A DNA stretch of 64,000 bases, taken from Nereida ignava. Its GTDB lineage: Bacteria; Pseudomonadota; Alphaproteobacteria; Rhodobacterales; Rhodobacteraceae. A model generated the notes under the pieces. It searched no databases, was not told where the DNA came from, and worked only from the letters and a program-made list of their open reading frames with translations. Positions 1-9,483 of the stretch are shown piece by piece. Position 1 is the first letter of the stretch. Every line of letters begins with the position of its first letter. The stretch is taken from contig NZ_CVPC01000005.1 of assembly GCF_001049735.1 (NCBI RefSeq), positions 372,001-436,000 on the forward strand, read 5' to 3'. The position numbers and the translations under genes were made by a program.

Positions 1-20
1 ACAAATTTTTCTAACATATT

Positions 21-1214
<1,194 letters not shown>

Positions 1215-1276
1215 ACCGCTAAATTTACAACAGTTACCGCCAGCGCTTGCGACTTTTCACGCAAGCGCGCACCTTA

Positions 1277-1317
1277 CCCTCGTCTGCTTTTTACAAGCGA
1301 CGGGGGTTTTTTTGTTT
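1277..1317 (+). terminator. Rho-independent terminator after ccrM
   Basis: An 8-bp stem (CCCTCGTC at 1277-1284 with GACGGGGG at 1298-1305, one G-U pair) is followed by a T-run at about 1307-1313. A second perfect inverted repeat, GCGCTTGCG/CGCAAGCGC at 1243-1268, lies just upstream. It ends ccrM and reaches the convergent alkB gene end. Confidence 0.8.
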
Positions 1318-2434
1318 AGCGTGGCAGCGGATTTGAGGCGTCATTATAGGGCTGCCAATCCGTGATCTGGGGATAATGCTGTTTGCGCCATTGCCGGACA
1401 CGCGGGTTCATGCGCCTACGCCAAAGGGGGGGGATCATGGCCAGCATCGTCATTACGGGATAACCGTACGGCAACTGCGGAGCCTCTTCTGTGCTGTAAT
1501 TCTGCAAAAGCGGAAACCGGCGGTCAGGTTTGTAATGATGATCGGAGTGCCGTTGAAGATTTATCAAAAGCCAGTTTGATGCCTTATGCGCGGCGTTCCA
1601 TGAGTGGTGTGGCTTTACGTGTTCATATTTTCCGTCACCAATATGCGCACGCGTCAGGCCGTAGTGTTCAATGTAATTCACCAGTTCAAGCTGCCAAATG
1701 GCCACGGCGGCTTGTAATAGAAATAACCCAACCCCGACAAAACCACCCAGCAAAAAGGCAAGCGTGAGCATGCCCAATTGCAGCACCCAGTATTTGAAAA
1801 ACGGGTTACTGGGGTGCGTCCAAGTTTTGGATTTGCGGGCAAGCATCGCCGCTTCTGCCTTAAATGCTGACTGCCAAGACGCGCGCAAAACACGTGGGAA
1901 AAATCTGTGAAATCCCTCGTTATATCGTGCGGTAACTGGGTCACGCGGGGTGGCAACGTAGCGGTGGTGAACCAAAAGGTGTTCAGAACGGAAGTGCGAA
2001 TAGAGCGCCATGGCCAACAAGATGTCCGCCAAAGCACGCTCAACTTTGGGCTTTTGATGCATCAGTTCATGACTGTAGTTGATGCCAACGGTACCGGTAA
2101 TCACGCCCATCCCGACAAACAAAAAGACCATTTCCCAAGTGGCCAGATGCCCAGAGTGTAGCGTGAACCAAAGCACACCAAAGAGCGTGCAAAACTGTAT
2201 TGGTGCCCAAATCAGTGTGATTAAGCGGTACCAAAACAGATCTGTGTCTGGGGTGTGGGGATCCTCGTTCTGCTCGTTTAATCCGGCGAAAGCGTCAATT
2301 ATTGAAAAGAGGTACCATGCGGAAATCGGTAGGGCGAAAACCCAAACGCCACCAAATACTGCACCGATCCAGATCAATGGGATCAGCCCGAGCGATAGTC
2401 AAAAAGGCAAAGCTTTGCTGAATGATGATGCCAT
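1316..2434 (-). CDS. alkB: Alkane 1-monooxygenase (AlkB family), in-frame TGA at codon 12
   Basis: This is a membrane di-iron hydroxylase that oxidises the terminal carbon of medium-chain alkanes. The histidine clusters of the family are present: HELMH, HLLVHH, an isolated NYIEH and HSDHH, with several membrane segments between. The best start is the ATG at 2434, which has a GGAGGG ribosome binding site. Codon 12 in that frame, at 2399-2401, is TGA where a tryptophan (TGG) would be plausible. The rest of the frame is open for 353 residues, so the gene is either disrupted, read from a weak TTG at 2377 that cuts into the first membrane helix, or carries a sequence error. All catalytic motifs are intact. 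Confidence 0.85.
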
Positions 2435-2502
2435 TTGAGAACCCTCCGAAACACTTACTTAGCTACAGTATATTAAAAACAGCTTTAGGCTCAAATATGG
2501 CG

Positions 2503-3540
2503 TTATGCCTTGCGGGCGATATCCCAAACCTTGCGCATTACAGTGGGCAGGGCCGATGGCTGAAACGCATGCTTTTCAACCCAATGACGGCCTGAAACCA
2601 TTGGTACGCCCTCAACGGTTGCGACCATTACGTCCAAACGTAGGTTAAAGTGGGTGAAGGTATGCAGGGTCTGTGCGTTCACTTTTGTCCATTTCACATC
2701 AAGCGGTGGTGCGGCCGATGGCTCGTCGCACCAATCACTGGTAGGCCAGCCTAGCATACCGCCAAGTAGCCCTTTTTCGGGACGGGTTTCGAGAAGTAAC
2801 GCACCTGTATCGCTATGAACCACATAGGCAATTCCGTGGCGGGTTGGTTTCGGCTTTTTGGGCGTCTTCTTGGGCAGCTCGGCGGCAGTTCCGTTTTGAC
2901 GTGCCAAGCACGGTGTCCACCATGGGCAAATACCACAGGCGGGGTTCTTAGGGGTGCAAATGGTAGCGCCCAAATCCATGACGGCTTGGGCGTAGTCCCC
3001 TGCACGTGCGCGCGGCGTCAACTCGGCGGTTTTGGCATATAGTTCAGGTTTTGCTGCAGGCAGAGGCGTATGAATATCAAAGAGGCGTGCCATCACGCGC
3101 TCAACATTGCCGTCCATCACAGGTGACGGCTCATCGAATGCAATCGAAGATACTGCGGCGGCAGTATAGGGGCCGATGCCGGGTAGTTTGATCAGCTCAT
3201 CATAGGTTTGGGGGAAGGCACCGAGTTGGGAGACGGCGCGTGCGCATTTGAGTAAGTTGCGCGCGCGGGCGTAATATCCAAGACCTGCCCAATAGGCCAT
3301 GACGTCAGCATCTTCGGCAGCAGCGAGGTCATCGACGGTTGGCCAGCGTTTTGTGAATTTGATGAAGTAGTCACGCACTGTCGCAACAGTGGTTTGTTGC
3401 AACATGATCTCGGACATCCAAACACGGTATGGATCGGGCTTTACGCCAGCTTGCTTTTCAGCGGGTGGCGTGCGCCATGGCATTTCACGGGCGTTGATGT
3501 CATACCATTGCAGTAGGTCGTCGCTGTTTGGGTGTGTCAC
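2503..3540 (-). CDS. mutY: A/G-specific adenine DNA glycosylase
   Basis: MutY removes adenine mispaired with 8-oxoguanine or guanine. The sequence shows the catalytic glutamate in MSEIMLQQT, the helix-hairpin-helix LPGIGPYTAAA, the catalytic aspartate in VMDGNVERV and an iron-sulfur cluster motif (C-x6-C-x2-C-x5-C). These are followed by a NUDIX-like C-terminal half. I place the start at GTG 3540 (345 residues), because the family begins shortly before the WY-x5-MPWR segment and an ATG at 3603 adds 21 unlikely residues. The gene is divergent from the DciA-like gene, with about 100 bases between the chosen starts. Confidence 0.93.
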   Translation of the reverse strand: MTHPNSDDLLQWYDINAREMPWRTPPAEKQAGVKPDPYRVWMSEIMLQQTTVATVRDYFIKFTKRWPTVDDLAAAEDADVMAYWAGLGYYARARNLLKCARAVSQLGAFPQTYDELIKLPGIGPYTAAAVSSIAFDEPSPVMDGNVERVMARLFDIHTPLPAAKPELYAKTAELTPRARAGDYAQAVMDLGATICTPKNPACGICPWWTPCLARQNGTAAELPKKTPKKPKPTRHGIAYVVHSDTGALLLETRPEKGLLGGMLGWPTSDWCDEPSAAPPLDVKWTKVNAQTLHTFTHFNLRLDVMVATVEGVPMVSGRHWVEKHAFQPSALPTVMRKVWDIARKA

Positions 3541-3638
3541 AAAGGGACGCCTTTTTGGTAAGATCGGAAAGATTCGGAGCGCAGCATCTTGCGTCCGCGC
3601 CACAAATTAGAGCCAAATTCAGTCGGAACAATAATCCC

Positions 3639-4145
3639 ATGCGGCGATACTCTACAACCAAAGGCTTCAAGACGACTTCCTCTCTTTTGCAAAAGCGCAT
3701 TAGAAATGCGTCGGAAAGCCGTGGGTTTGCGCAAGCACGCCTACTGACCCATTGGGAAGAGATCGTTGGCGCAGATATTGCGCAATGCGCCGTGCCGATC
3801 GAAGTAAAGTTTGGCCGTGGTTTTGGTGGGACGCTGACTATTTTGACCACGGGCGCGCATGCCTCGCTGTTGCAGATGCAGGTGCCGCAGATCCAAGATA
3901 AAGTGAATGCATGTTACGGCTATAACGCCATTGCAAAAATTCGGATTACGCAAACGGCGCCAACTGGTTTTAATCAGGGCAGGGTTCAATTCGGGGCTTC
4001 ACAAGCGACCAAGGCACAGCCGCCCGCCGAAGTTACCAAAGCTGCTGACAATGTCGTGTCTGATGTTGCAGATGATGGATTGCGCCTTGCGCTTGCCGCG
4101 CTTGGGGCCAATGTTATGCACAAGTCAAAGCGCAAGAATAGGTGA
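3639..4145 (+). CDS. DUF721 / DciA-like protein
   Basis: This 168-residue protein carries a DUF721 domain in its first ~110 residues, with the typical stretch LTHWEEIVGADIAQ. DUF721 proteins include DciA, the ancestral loader of the replicative helicase, so a link to replication is possible but inferred from family only. I chose ATG 3639 because the domain begins directly after it; an earlier start at 3528 would overlap the mutY start region. Its stop shares bases with an upstream GTG of the following DsbA-like gene, suggesting co-transcription. Confidence 0.75.
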   Translation: MRRYSTTKGFKTTSSLLQKRIRNASESRGFAQARLLTHWEEIVGADIAQCAVPIEVKFGRGFGGTLTILTTGAHASLLQMQVPQIQDKVNACYGYNAIAKIRITQTAPTGFNQGRVQFGASQATKAQPPAEVTKAADNVVSDVADDGLRLALAALGANVMHKSKRKNR

Positions 4146-4150
4146 GCAAG

Positions 4151-4795
4151 ATGAACAAAGGTTTTCTGGCCATAGCAGCCGTAATCGTAGCGGTTGCCGG
4201 GGGTGCTGGTTGGTATTTCGGCGGCCCAAGCGAGCCTGCCGAGGCAGCAGTTGAGACAGTTGCAATGGTGGACGGGGTGCAAGAGATGACCCTTGGTGCG
4301 GATGATGCGCCCGTCGAGATCATTGAATACGCCAGCTACACATGTCCGCATTGCGCGCGTTTTCACGAAGGCCCATTCAAGCAATTGAAGACGGACTACA
4401 TCGATACGGGCAAAGTCAAATTCACCTACCGCGAAGTGTATTTTGATCGCTTCGGGCTTTGGGGTTCAATGGTGGCCCGATGTGGTGGCGAGCAAAAGTT
4501 CTTTGGCATCACCACTGAACTTTATGCCCAGCAATCTGAATGGGCGCGTCTGCAAGACCCTGTTGCAATCGCGGATGCCCTGCGCAAGATTGGCCGTACA
4601 GCCGGTATGAACAACGAGCAATTGGATGCCTGCCTTAATGATGCAGAGCAGGCCGAAACGCTTGTCGCTTGGTATGAGGCAAATGCCGCCCGTGACGGTA
4701 TTTCATCCACGCCGTCTTTTGTGATTGATGGGCGGACCTACTCAAACATGAACTTCGCTGAGTTTCAGTCGATCATCGATGAAAAGTTGAACTAA
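4151..4795 (+). CDS. DsbA-family thiol:disulfide oxidoreductase
   Basis: This is a periplasmic thioredoxin-fold protein that should form or shuffle disulfide bonds. The N-terminus has one hydrophobic segment (residues ~4-22) acting as signal or anchor, followed by an Ala/Glu linker. The active site is CPHC in the context ASYTCPHCARFHEG. The cis-proline segment SSTPSF appears near the C-terminus, as in DsbA-type folds. ATG 4151 is preferred because GGTGAG precedes it; a GTG at 4142 is an alternative. The gene follows the DciA-like gene and ends convergently with lpxK, overlapping it by 4 bases. Confidence 0.88.
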   Translation: MNKGFLAIAAVIVAVAGGAGWYFGGPSEPAEAAVETVAMVDGVQEMTLGADDAPVEIIEYASYTCPHCARFHEGPFKQLKTDYIDTGKVKFTYREVYFDRFGLWGSMVARCGGEQKFFGITTELYAQQSEWARLQDPVAIADALRKIGRTAGMNNEQLDACLNDAEQAETLVAWYEANAARDGISSTPSFVIDGRTYSNMNFAEFQSIIDEKLN

Positions 4796-5772
4796 AGCCC
4801 GAACCGATCCAGCAGCGCGTTAATTTCGGTCTTGTCGTAAAAGGCAAGTCGTACTGGCAAAGCTAACACTTTACTCCTAAAGGCGTCGGGCAATCGCACG
4901 GCGTCTTTTTCTGTTGTGACCAATTGTGCAGGCAGGGCGCGGGCTTCTGCCTCAAGGCGCGCCATCAGAGCAGGTGTTAGAGGTTGGTGGTCGGCCAAAG
5001 CTTCGGCGCGCTTTATATCCGCGCCAACAGCTTTCAGTGTGGCAAAAAACTTCTCTGGGTGACCGATACCTGCAAAGGCCAGCACTGGCAGATCGGTCCA
5101 GACCATACCTGTTTGTAGTGGGACAAGATGCCCTGTGACATGCGGGCAGTGGATGGTTTTTCCCCATTGCTCCTCAAAGGTTTTCTGTGCCGGTTGTGGC
5201 CCGATGGAGAGTAGTAAATCCGCCCGTTTCAGTCCCGCTTGAACCGGTTCGCGTAGCGGTCCAGCAGGTATTGTCCGACCATTGCCAAATCCCTTTACGG
5301 CATCAACGACAACAATACTTGCGTCCTTGGAAACATCAGGGTTCTGAAAGCCGTCATCCATCAAGATGACATCAACCCCAAGTGTATCTGCGAAAGCGGC
5401 CCCCGCTGATCGATCTTTGGCTACAACCGTTGGCGCAAAAGCAGAAAGCAACAAAGGCTCATCGCCTACTTGATCAGCAGTATGTTGAGGGGTGACTAGG
5501 ATAGGTCCGTCAAGGCTGCCCCCATAGCCGCGGGACAAGCAAGCGACGCTGTTGCCACGCTCGGATATTTGTTGAATGAGGGCAATGGCAGTCGGTGTTT
5601 TGCCTGTACCACCGGCGTTGATGTTGCCGATACAAATGGTCTTAGCTTGCGTTTTGGTTTTGGCGGGCTGTGCGACCCGGCGCTTGGTCGCTAAGGCGTA
5701 CAGCGATCCCAAAGGTGACAATAACGCGCCACGAATATCTGTTGGCCGGTACCAGAATGAAGGCGCGCGCAT
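4792..5772 (-). CDS. lpxK: Tetraacyldisaccharide 4'-kinase
   Basis: LpxK phosphorylates the 4' position of the lipid A disaccharide at the inner membrane face. The 326-residue protein has the family N-terminus (APSFWYRP), a P-loop-like INAGGTGKTPTA near residues 50-62 and the DDGFQNPDV motif near 140. It is last in the minus-strand block pmbA-cysQ-DUF4170-waaA-lpxK and begins 3 bases after the waaA stop, so the two are almost certainly co-translated in lipid A-Kdo synthesis. Confidence 0.95.
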   Translation of the reverse strand: MRAPSFWYRPTDIRGALLSPLGSLYALATKRRVAQPAKTKTQAKTICIGNINAGGTGKTPTAIALIQQISERGNSVACLSRGYGGSLDGPILVTPQHTADQVGDEPLLLSAFAPTVVAKDRSAGAAFADTLGVDVILMDDGFQNPDVSKDASIVVVDAVKGFGNGRTIPAGPLREPVQAGLKRADLLLSIGPQPAQKTFEEQWGKTIHCPHVTGHLVPLQTGMVWTDLPVLAFAGIGHPEKFFATLKAVGADIKRAEALADHQPLTPALMARLEAEARALPAQLVTTEKDAVRLPDAFRSKVLALPVRLAFYDKTEINALLDRFGL

Positions 5773-5775
5773 CTT

Positions 5776-6927
5776 TCAGACCCCGATTGCATCAAGTTGG
5801 TCGTTCAGTATCGCAAGTACCTCGTCAACAACAGGTGCAGCTTGGGTCGCGACATCCCACGCACGGTGTGCAAGCGTCGCCTGTCTGTCTGGGGCCTGCA
5901 ACTCGATCACAGCGCGTTCTAAATCCGCGTCACTGCGCACGGGGTGCGTGGCTTGCATTTTGGCCAGTGATCGAAAGGCATCCCCATGTGGCGCGGTGCT
6001 TTCGCCGTGTACGATTGCCGCCCCGAGCGAGGCCGCATCCATCGGGGAACGGCACATCCCATCAAAGCTGCCACCCATAAAGACAACTGGCGACAGTCTT
6101 AGCCAAATGCCTGGGTCTTGGTCAGTATCTACAACCAGTACCTGGCTGGCTTCTGACATTGTCTCGATCTGGCTACTAAGCGCTACATTCCATCCGTTGT
6201 CTGCGAATTTCGCTGCCGTTTCAGTAGCATCATTTTGAGGCATCAAGATCAGAAGCAATCGGTGGTTGCTGGCCATTGCCGTGCGGTGGGCTTTGGAAAT
6301 CCGCTGCATGTCGCGTGGCCCCGCATCAATAGCCAGCCAAGCTGGACGGTTGTGTAGGTGTGCCGCATAACGCTCAATGTCTTGAGGGTTAGCAAGCAGA
6401 GGGGCTGACAGTGGCCGGAGCTGACCCGTGGTGCGAACTGCGTCTGCATTTGCGCCGTTCTTGATCACCGCATTGGCGGCCTCACGATTGAGGGTGCAAA
6501 TTTTGTCAAAATGCGCAAACACTGATTTGCGAAGCCCGAATGGCCACCGTGAGCCACGTCTTTCCGCAGCAGCCTCGCTTAGGTTCAAAAGCGTTTGCGG
6601 AATACGCGCCGCATTTATTTTTTGCACACTGGTTGCGCAACTTGCGTCGCCTGCCCACACCACTAAATCCGGCATCCAGTGTTTTAGTGTTTTACTGATC
6701 CGTGCATCCAGCACTTCGTCAATATGGGTCGGTGTTTGCGGATTGAAAATCACGAACGTGCCATCGCCTCGCTCCTCGCGGATCAAAGGTTCAAGCGCCT
6801 GAATTGCTTGACTGTGGTGTCCGCTTGGGTCCAGCGCAAGTATCAAAGCTCCGCTGGGTCGCGCAGGCCAATCCTTGGGGCCACGGGCTACGCCCGGTTG
6901 GCCAGCAGGAAGGGCTGCGCGGATCAC
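5776..6927 (-). CDS. waaA: 3-deoxy-D-manno-octulosonic acid (Kdo) transferase
   Basis: This GT30-family glycosyltransferase adds Kdo to lipid IVA. Recognisable stretches are PDLVVWAGD, the segment SVFAHFDKICTLNREAANAV, and VVFMGGSF followed by PMDAASLGAAIVHG. It is shorter than typical WaaA and lacks the usual N-terminal membrane anchor. The start is uncertain: GTG 6927 follows AAGG and lies just after the DUF4170 stop, whereas an ATG at 6978 would overlap DUF4170 by 44 bases. The neighbours lpxK and DUF4170 support the assignment. Confidence 0.82.
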   Translation of the reverse strand: MIRAALPAGQPGVARGPKDWPARPSGALILALDPSGHHSQAIQALEPLIREERGDGTFVIFNPQTPTHIDEVLDARISKTLKHWMPDLVVWAGDASCATSVQKINAARIPQTLLNLSEAAAERRGSRWPFGLRKSVFAHFDKICTLNREAANAVIKNGANADAVRTTGQLRPLSAPLLANPQDIERYAAHLHNRPAWLAIDAGPRDMQRISKAHRTAMASNHRLLLILMPQNDATETAAKFADNGWNVALSSQIETMSEASQVLVVDTDQDPGIWLRLSPVVFMGGSFDGMCRSPMDAASLGAAIVHGESTAPHGDAFRSLAKMQATHPVRSDADLERAVIELQAPDRQATLAHRAWDVATQAAPVVDEVLAILNDQLDAIGV

Positions 6928-6934
6928 GTCGGCC

Positions 6935-7180
6935 TTAAAGCCCGAGTTCTTCTGTGGATGAGGCGGGCGTTGCCTCATCACGCAGACGGTGCAAATGCGC
7001 GATGAAGTAACGCATGTGGGCATTATCTACGGTGCGCTGGGCCTCGGATTTCCATGCGTTATACGCGGCTTCATAGTTTGGAAAAATCCCGACGATGTGA
7101 ATGTCGTTCACATCTTTGAAGGCATTCTTGGTGGGGTCGATAAGCTCTCCGCCGAAAACGAGGTGTAGGCGCTGTGTCAT
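6935..7180 (-). CDS. DUF4170 domain protein
   Basis: This small 81-residue cytoplasmic protein begins with the stretch LHLVFGGEL and contains DIHIVGIFPNYEAAY, the conserved core of DUF4170. No catalytic function is known for the family. It sits between cysQ and waaA, a place it commonly occupies in Rhodobacteraceae, which suggests a link with lipopolysaccharide synthesis. The start at 7180 is the only one that fits; longer readings would run into cysQ on the same strand. Confidence 0.85.
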   Translation of the reverse strand: MTQRLHLVFGGELIDPTKNAFKDVNDIHIVGIFPNYEAAYNAWKSEAQRTVDNAHMRYFIAHLHRLRDEATPASSTEELGL

Positions 7181-7253
7181 TGGTTTCTCCGCTTGGGGGG
7201 TAGATAATGTTGCGCGTACCATAATGCCGCAGGCAAAGCGCGTAAATGATCGA

Positions 7254-8051
7254 TCAGGCGAGTGCCTTAATAAGCTCTTTGTGAACCGGTGGCCCTGCCG
7301 CAACCATGCCAGAAAGCTGTGGCATCGCATTGTTGAACACAGGTTCTTCATTGTGTCTGCCTGTGACCGCACCGCCCGCTTGTGTAACCAAAAGGCTGCC
7401 TGCGGCCACGTCCCACTCCCAAGTTGGGCGCAAAGTAAGCATCGCATCAAAACGGCCCTCCGCCACCAGCGCCATTCGGTAGGCAAGTGATGATCTAAAT
7501 GCAGGCTCAACATCAGGCACGTCACCGCGCCAGTGGTGTTGGTCAAAGTTTGGCTTTGCCGCCAGCACAGTGGCACCGCTGATTTCGGTCCGCCCGCTTA
7601 CCGTGATTTCCTGACCGTTCAATTTAGCAGGCACGTCACGGGACGCAGTGTACATTTTGTCGAGCACTGGCAGATAGACTACCGCGGCAACGGGCCTGCC
7701 GTCTTCGACAACGGCCAGCGAATGCGCCCAAGTATCAGAGCCCGCGATAAACGCGCGCGTGCCGTCAATCGGGTCAATAACGAAAACGCGTGGTTTATTG
7801 CGCCGTGAGGTGTCATCCTCGGTTTCCTCGGTTTCCTCGGTTTCCTCGGTTTCCTCGGACAGCCATCCGTAATCAGGACGTGCTGCGGGAAGCGTCCTTT
7901 CCAGCATTTGGTTTACGGCTAAGTCTGCCTCGGTGACGGGGCCCGCATTGTTAGATTTTTCCCAGACTTTCGGGTCAGACTTGAAAAAACCGCGTGCGAT
8001 TTTTCCAGCCTCTCGGGCGGCGGTGACCAATAATTCTAAATCGCTAGGCAC
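7254..8051 (-). CDS. cysQ: 3'(2'),5'-bisphosphate nucleotidase / inositol monophosphatase family
   Basis: The protein is a Mg-dependent, Li-sensitive-type phosphatase, likely CysQ, acting on PAP or a related sugar phosphate. Key motifs are the metal-binding WLSEET (residues ~70), DPIDGTRAF (~95) and WEWDVAAGSLLV (~210). The start is GTG 8051, overlapping the pmbA end by 8 bases. An unusual acidic run of repeated Glu-Glu-Thr follows WLSEET, produced by four tandem copies of a 9-base unit. Related proteins usually have a single short acidic stretch there, so this looks like repeat expansion in a surface loop. Confidence 0.88.
   Translation of the reverse strand: MPSDLELLVTAAREAGKIARGFFKSDPKVWEKSNNAGPVTEADLAVNQMLERTLPAARPDYGWLSEETEETEETEETEDDTSRRNKPRVFVIDPIDGTRAFIAGSDTWAHSLAVVEDGRPVAAVVYLPVLDKMYTASRDVPAKLNGQEITVSGRTEISGATVLAAKPNFDQHHWRGDVPDVEPAFRSSLAYRMALVAEGRFDAMLTLRPTWEWDVAAGSLLVTQAGGAVTGRHNEEPVFNNAMPQLSGMVAAGPPVHKELIKALA
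7821..7856. repeat. 9-bp tandem repeat, four copies, inside cysQ
   Basis: Four perfect head-to-tail copies of GGTTTCCTC lie at 7821-7829, 7830-7838, 7839-7847 and 7848-7856. On the coding strand they specify an in-frame Glu-Glu-Thr repeat. The unit length is a multiple of three, so slippage would change loop length without breaking the frame. Confidence 0.95.
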
Positions 8052-9387
8052 CTGCTAATGTCATCCCGTCAAAAAGCAGCGATGGCACTACGTAGTTTAG
8101 GTGCGCGTGCGCGTCATTAGCGGGGACGATCGTGCCAAGCATTGCCTTGAGATTGCCCGCGATAGTGCACTCGTTGACGGGATATGCGATCTCGCCGTTT
8201 TCCACCCAAAAGCCAGACGCTCCGCGTGAATAATCGCCGGTATTTGGATTGATGGTTGAGCCAATCATCGACGTTACCAAAAGCCCGGTGCCCATATCGC
8301 GGATCAGGTCGCCGCGGCTTTGTGTGCCTTGTGTCAGGCTGATATTGGTCGTGCCTGGGCGCGGTGGTGATGAGGTGCCGCGCATCGCGTTGGCTGTGCT
8401 TTCCAGCCCCAACTGCCGCGCAGTAGCGAGATCAAGTGTCCAGCCTGTCAGGGTGCCTGCCTCGACAATAGCGCGCTGCTTTGTGGGCAGTCCCTCGGCG
8501 TCAAACACACGGCTTCCAGACACACGGGCGCGGTGCGGGTTCTCTGTAATCGACAGATGCTGCGGCAAGACCTGTTGGCCCAATGCATCGCGCAGCCATG
8601 ACGAGCCGCGTGCAATACCTGCCCCGTTCACCGCAGACAAAAGATGCGAAATCAGGCTTGATGAAATGCGCTCGTCAAACAGAACGGGATAGGTACCGGT
8701 CGCAGGCTGTCGTGCGCCTGTGCGTTCAACGCAGCGCTCACCGGCAACGCGGCCAATGTCTGCGGCGCTGCGTAGCTCGTTTTGGAAAATACGCGCATCA
8801 AAGTCATAATCCCGCTCCATTTCAAGACCTGTGCCGCTAATCGCGACGCATGAGATTGAGCGGTCTGTGCGCGCGTAACCCGCATTAAACCCAAGGCTGT
8901 TTGCAACATGAATGTCACGTGCAGAATAGCTGGCTGAGGCGGATTGAACTTGCGCGACACCGTTGATTGCACGGGCCGCTTCTTCTGCGGCTTGCGCGTC
9001 ATCTTGCAGGGTTTTGGCAGATGGCTCTGGACTTGGGTCATGCAATTCTAGGTTAGCAACATCTGTGTTTGTCGCCAGCTGAGCGCGGTCCGCAAGTCCT
9101 GCGTAGGGATCGGCGGGCGCAACTTTTGCCATCGCAACTGCGCGTTCTGCCATTTCGGAAATGGCGCGGTCACTGCTGTCAGAACTTGAGATGCATGCTT
9201 GCTTTTGACCAATGAAAACTCGAAGGCCCAGATCAATCCCTTCGGATCGTTCCGCTTGTTCCAGCTTGCCTTCACGCACATCAAACTCAACGGCAGTGCC
9301 CTGAACGGTCAACACATCTGCCGCATCAGCGCCGGCCTGTTTCGCAGCGTCGAGCAGGGCTTGGCTTAGTCGCGACAAATCGTGCAT
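8044..9387 (-). CDS. pmbA: TldD/PmbA family metalloprotease component
   Basis: PmbA (TldE) is the partner subunit of TldD in a cytoplasmic metalloprotease known for processing modified peptides and CcdA antitoxin in E. coli. The 447-residue length, the N-terminal AADV-x-GTAVEFDVREGKLEQ-type region and the C-terminal GASGFWVENGEIAYPVNE segment match PmbA. The HExxxH zinc motif belongs to TldD and is not expected here. It is the first gene of the minus-strand block and overlaps cysQ by 8 bases. Confidence 0.88.
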   Translation of the reverse strand: MHDLSRLSQALLDAAKQAGADAADVLTVQGTAVEFDVREGKLEQAERSEGIDLGLRVFIGQKQACISSSDSSDRAISEMAERAVAMAKVAPADPYAGLADRAQLATNTDVANLELHDPSPEPSAKTLQDDAQAAEEAARAINGVAQVQSASASYSARDIHVANSLGFNAGYARTDRSISCVAISGTGLEMERDYDFDARIFQNELRSAADIGRVAGERCVERTGARQPATGTYPVLFDERISSSLISHLLSAVNGAGIARGSSWLRDALGQQVLPQHLSITENPHRARVSGSRVFDAEGLPTKQRAIVEAGTLTGWTLDLATARQLGLESTANAMRGTSSPPRPGTTNISLTQGTQSRGDLIRDMGTGLLVTSMIGSTINPNTGDYSRGASGFWVENGEIAYPVNECTIAGNLKAMLGTIVPANDAHAHLNYVVPSLLFDGMTLAGA

Positions 9388-9483
9388 GAGGTGTTCCTTG
9401 GTCTGAAGTTCAGGGTTGCGTATCGTGGTGCTTGCCAGAATAGCAAGTCGGATGTTTTTGCGTGGTGCGGGGCAGTGGCGAGT

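Noticed and set aside
2079-2438. Plus-strand frames opposite alkB
   Set aside because: They are antisense shadows of the monooxygenase, with no start signals and no recognisable domain.
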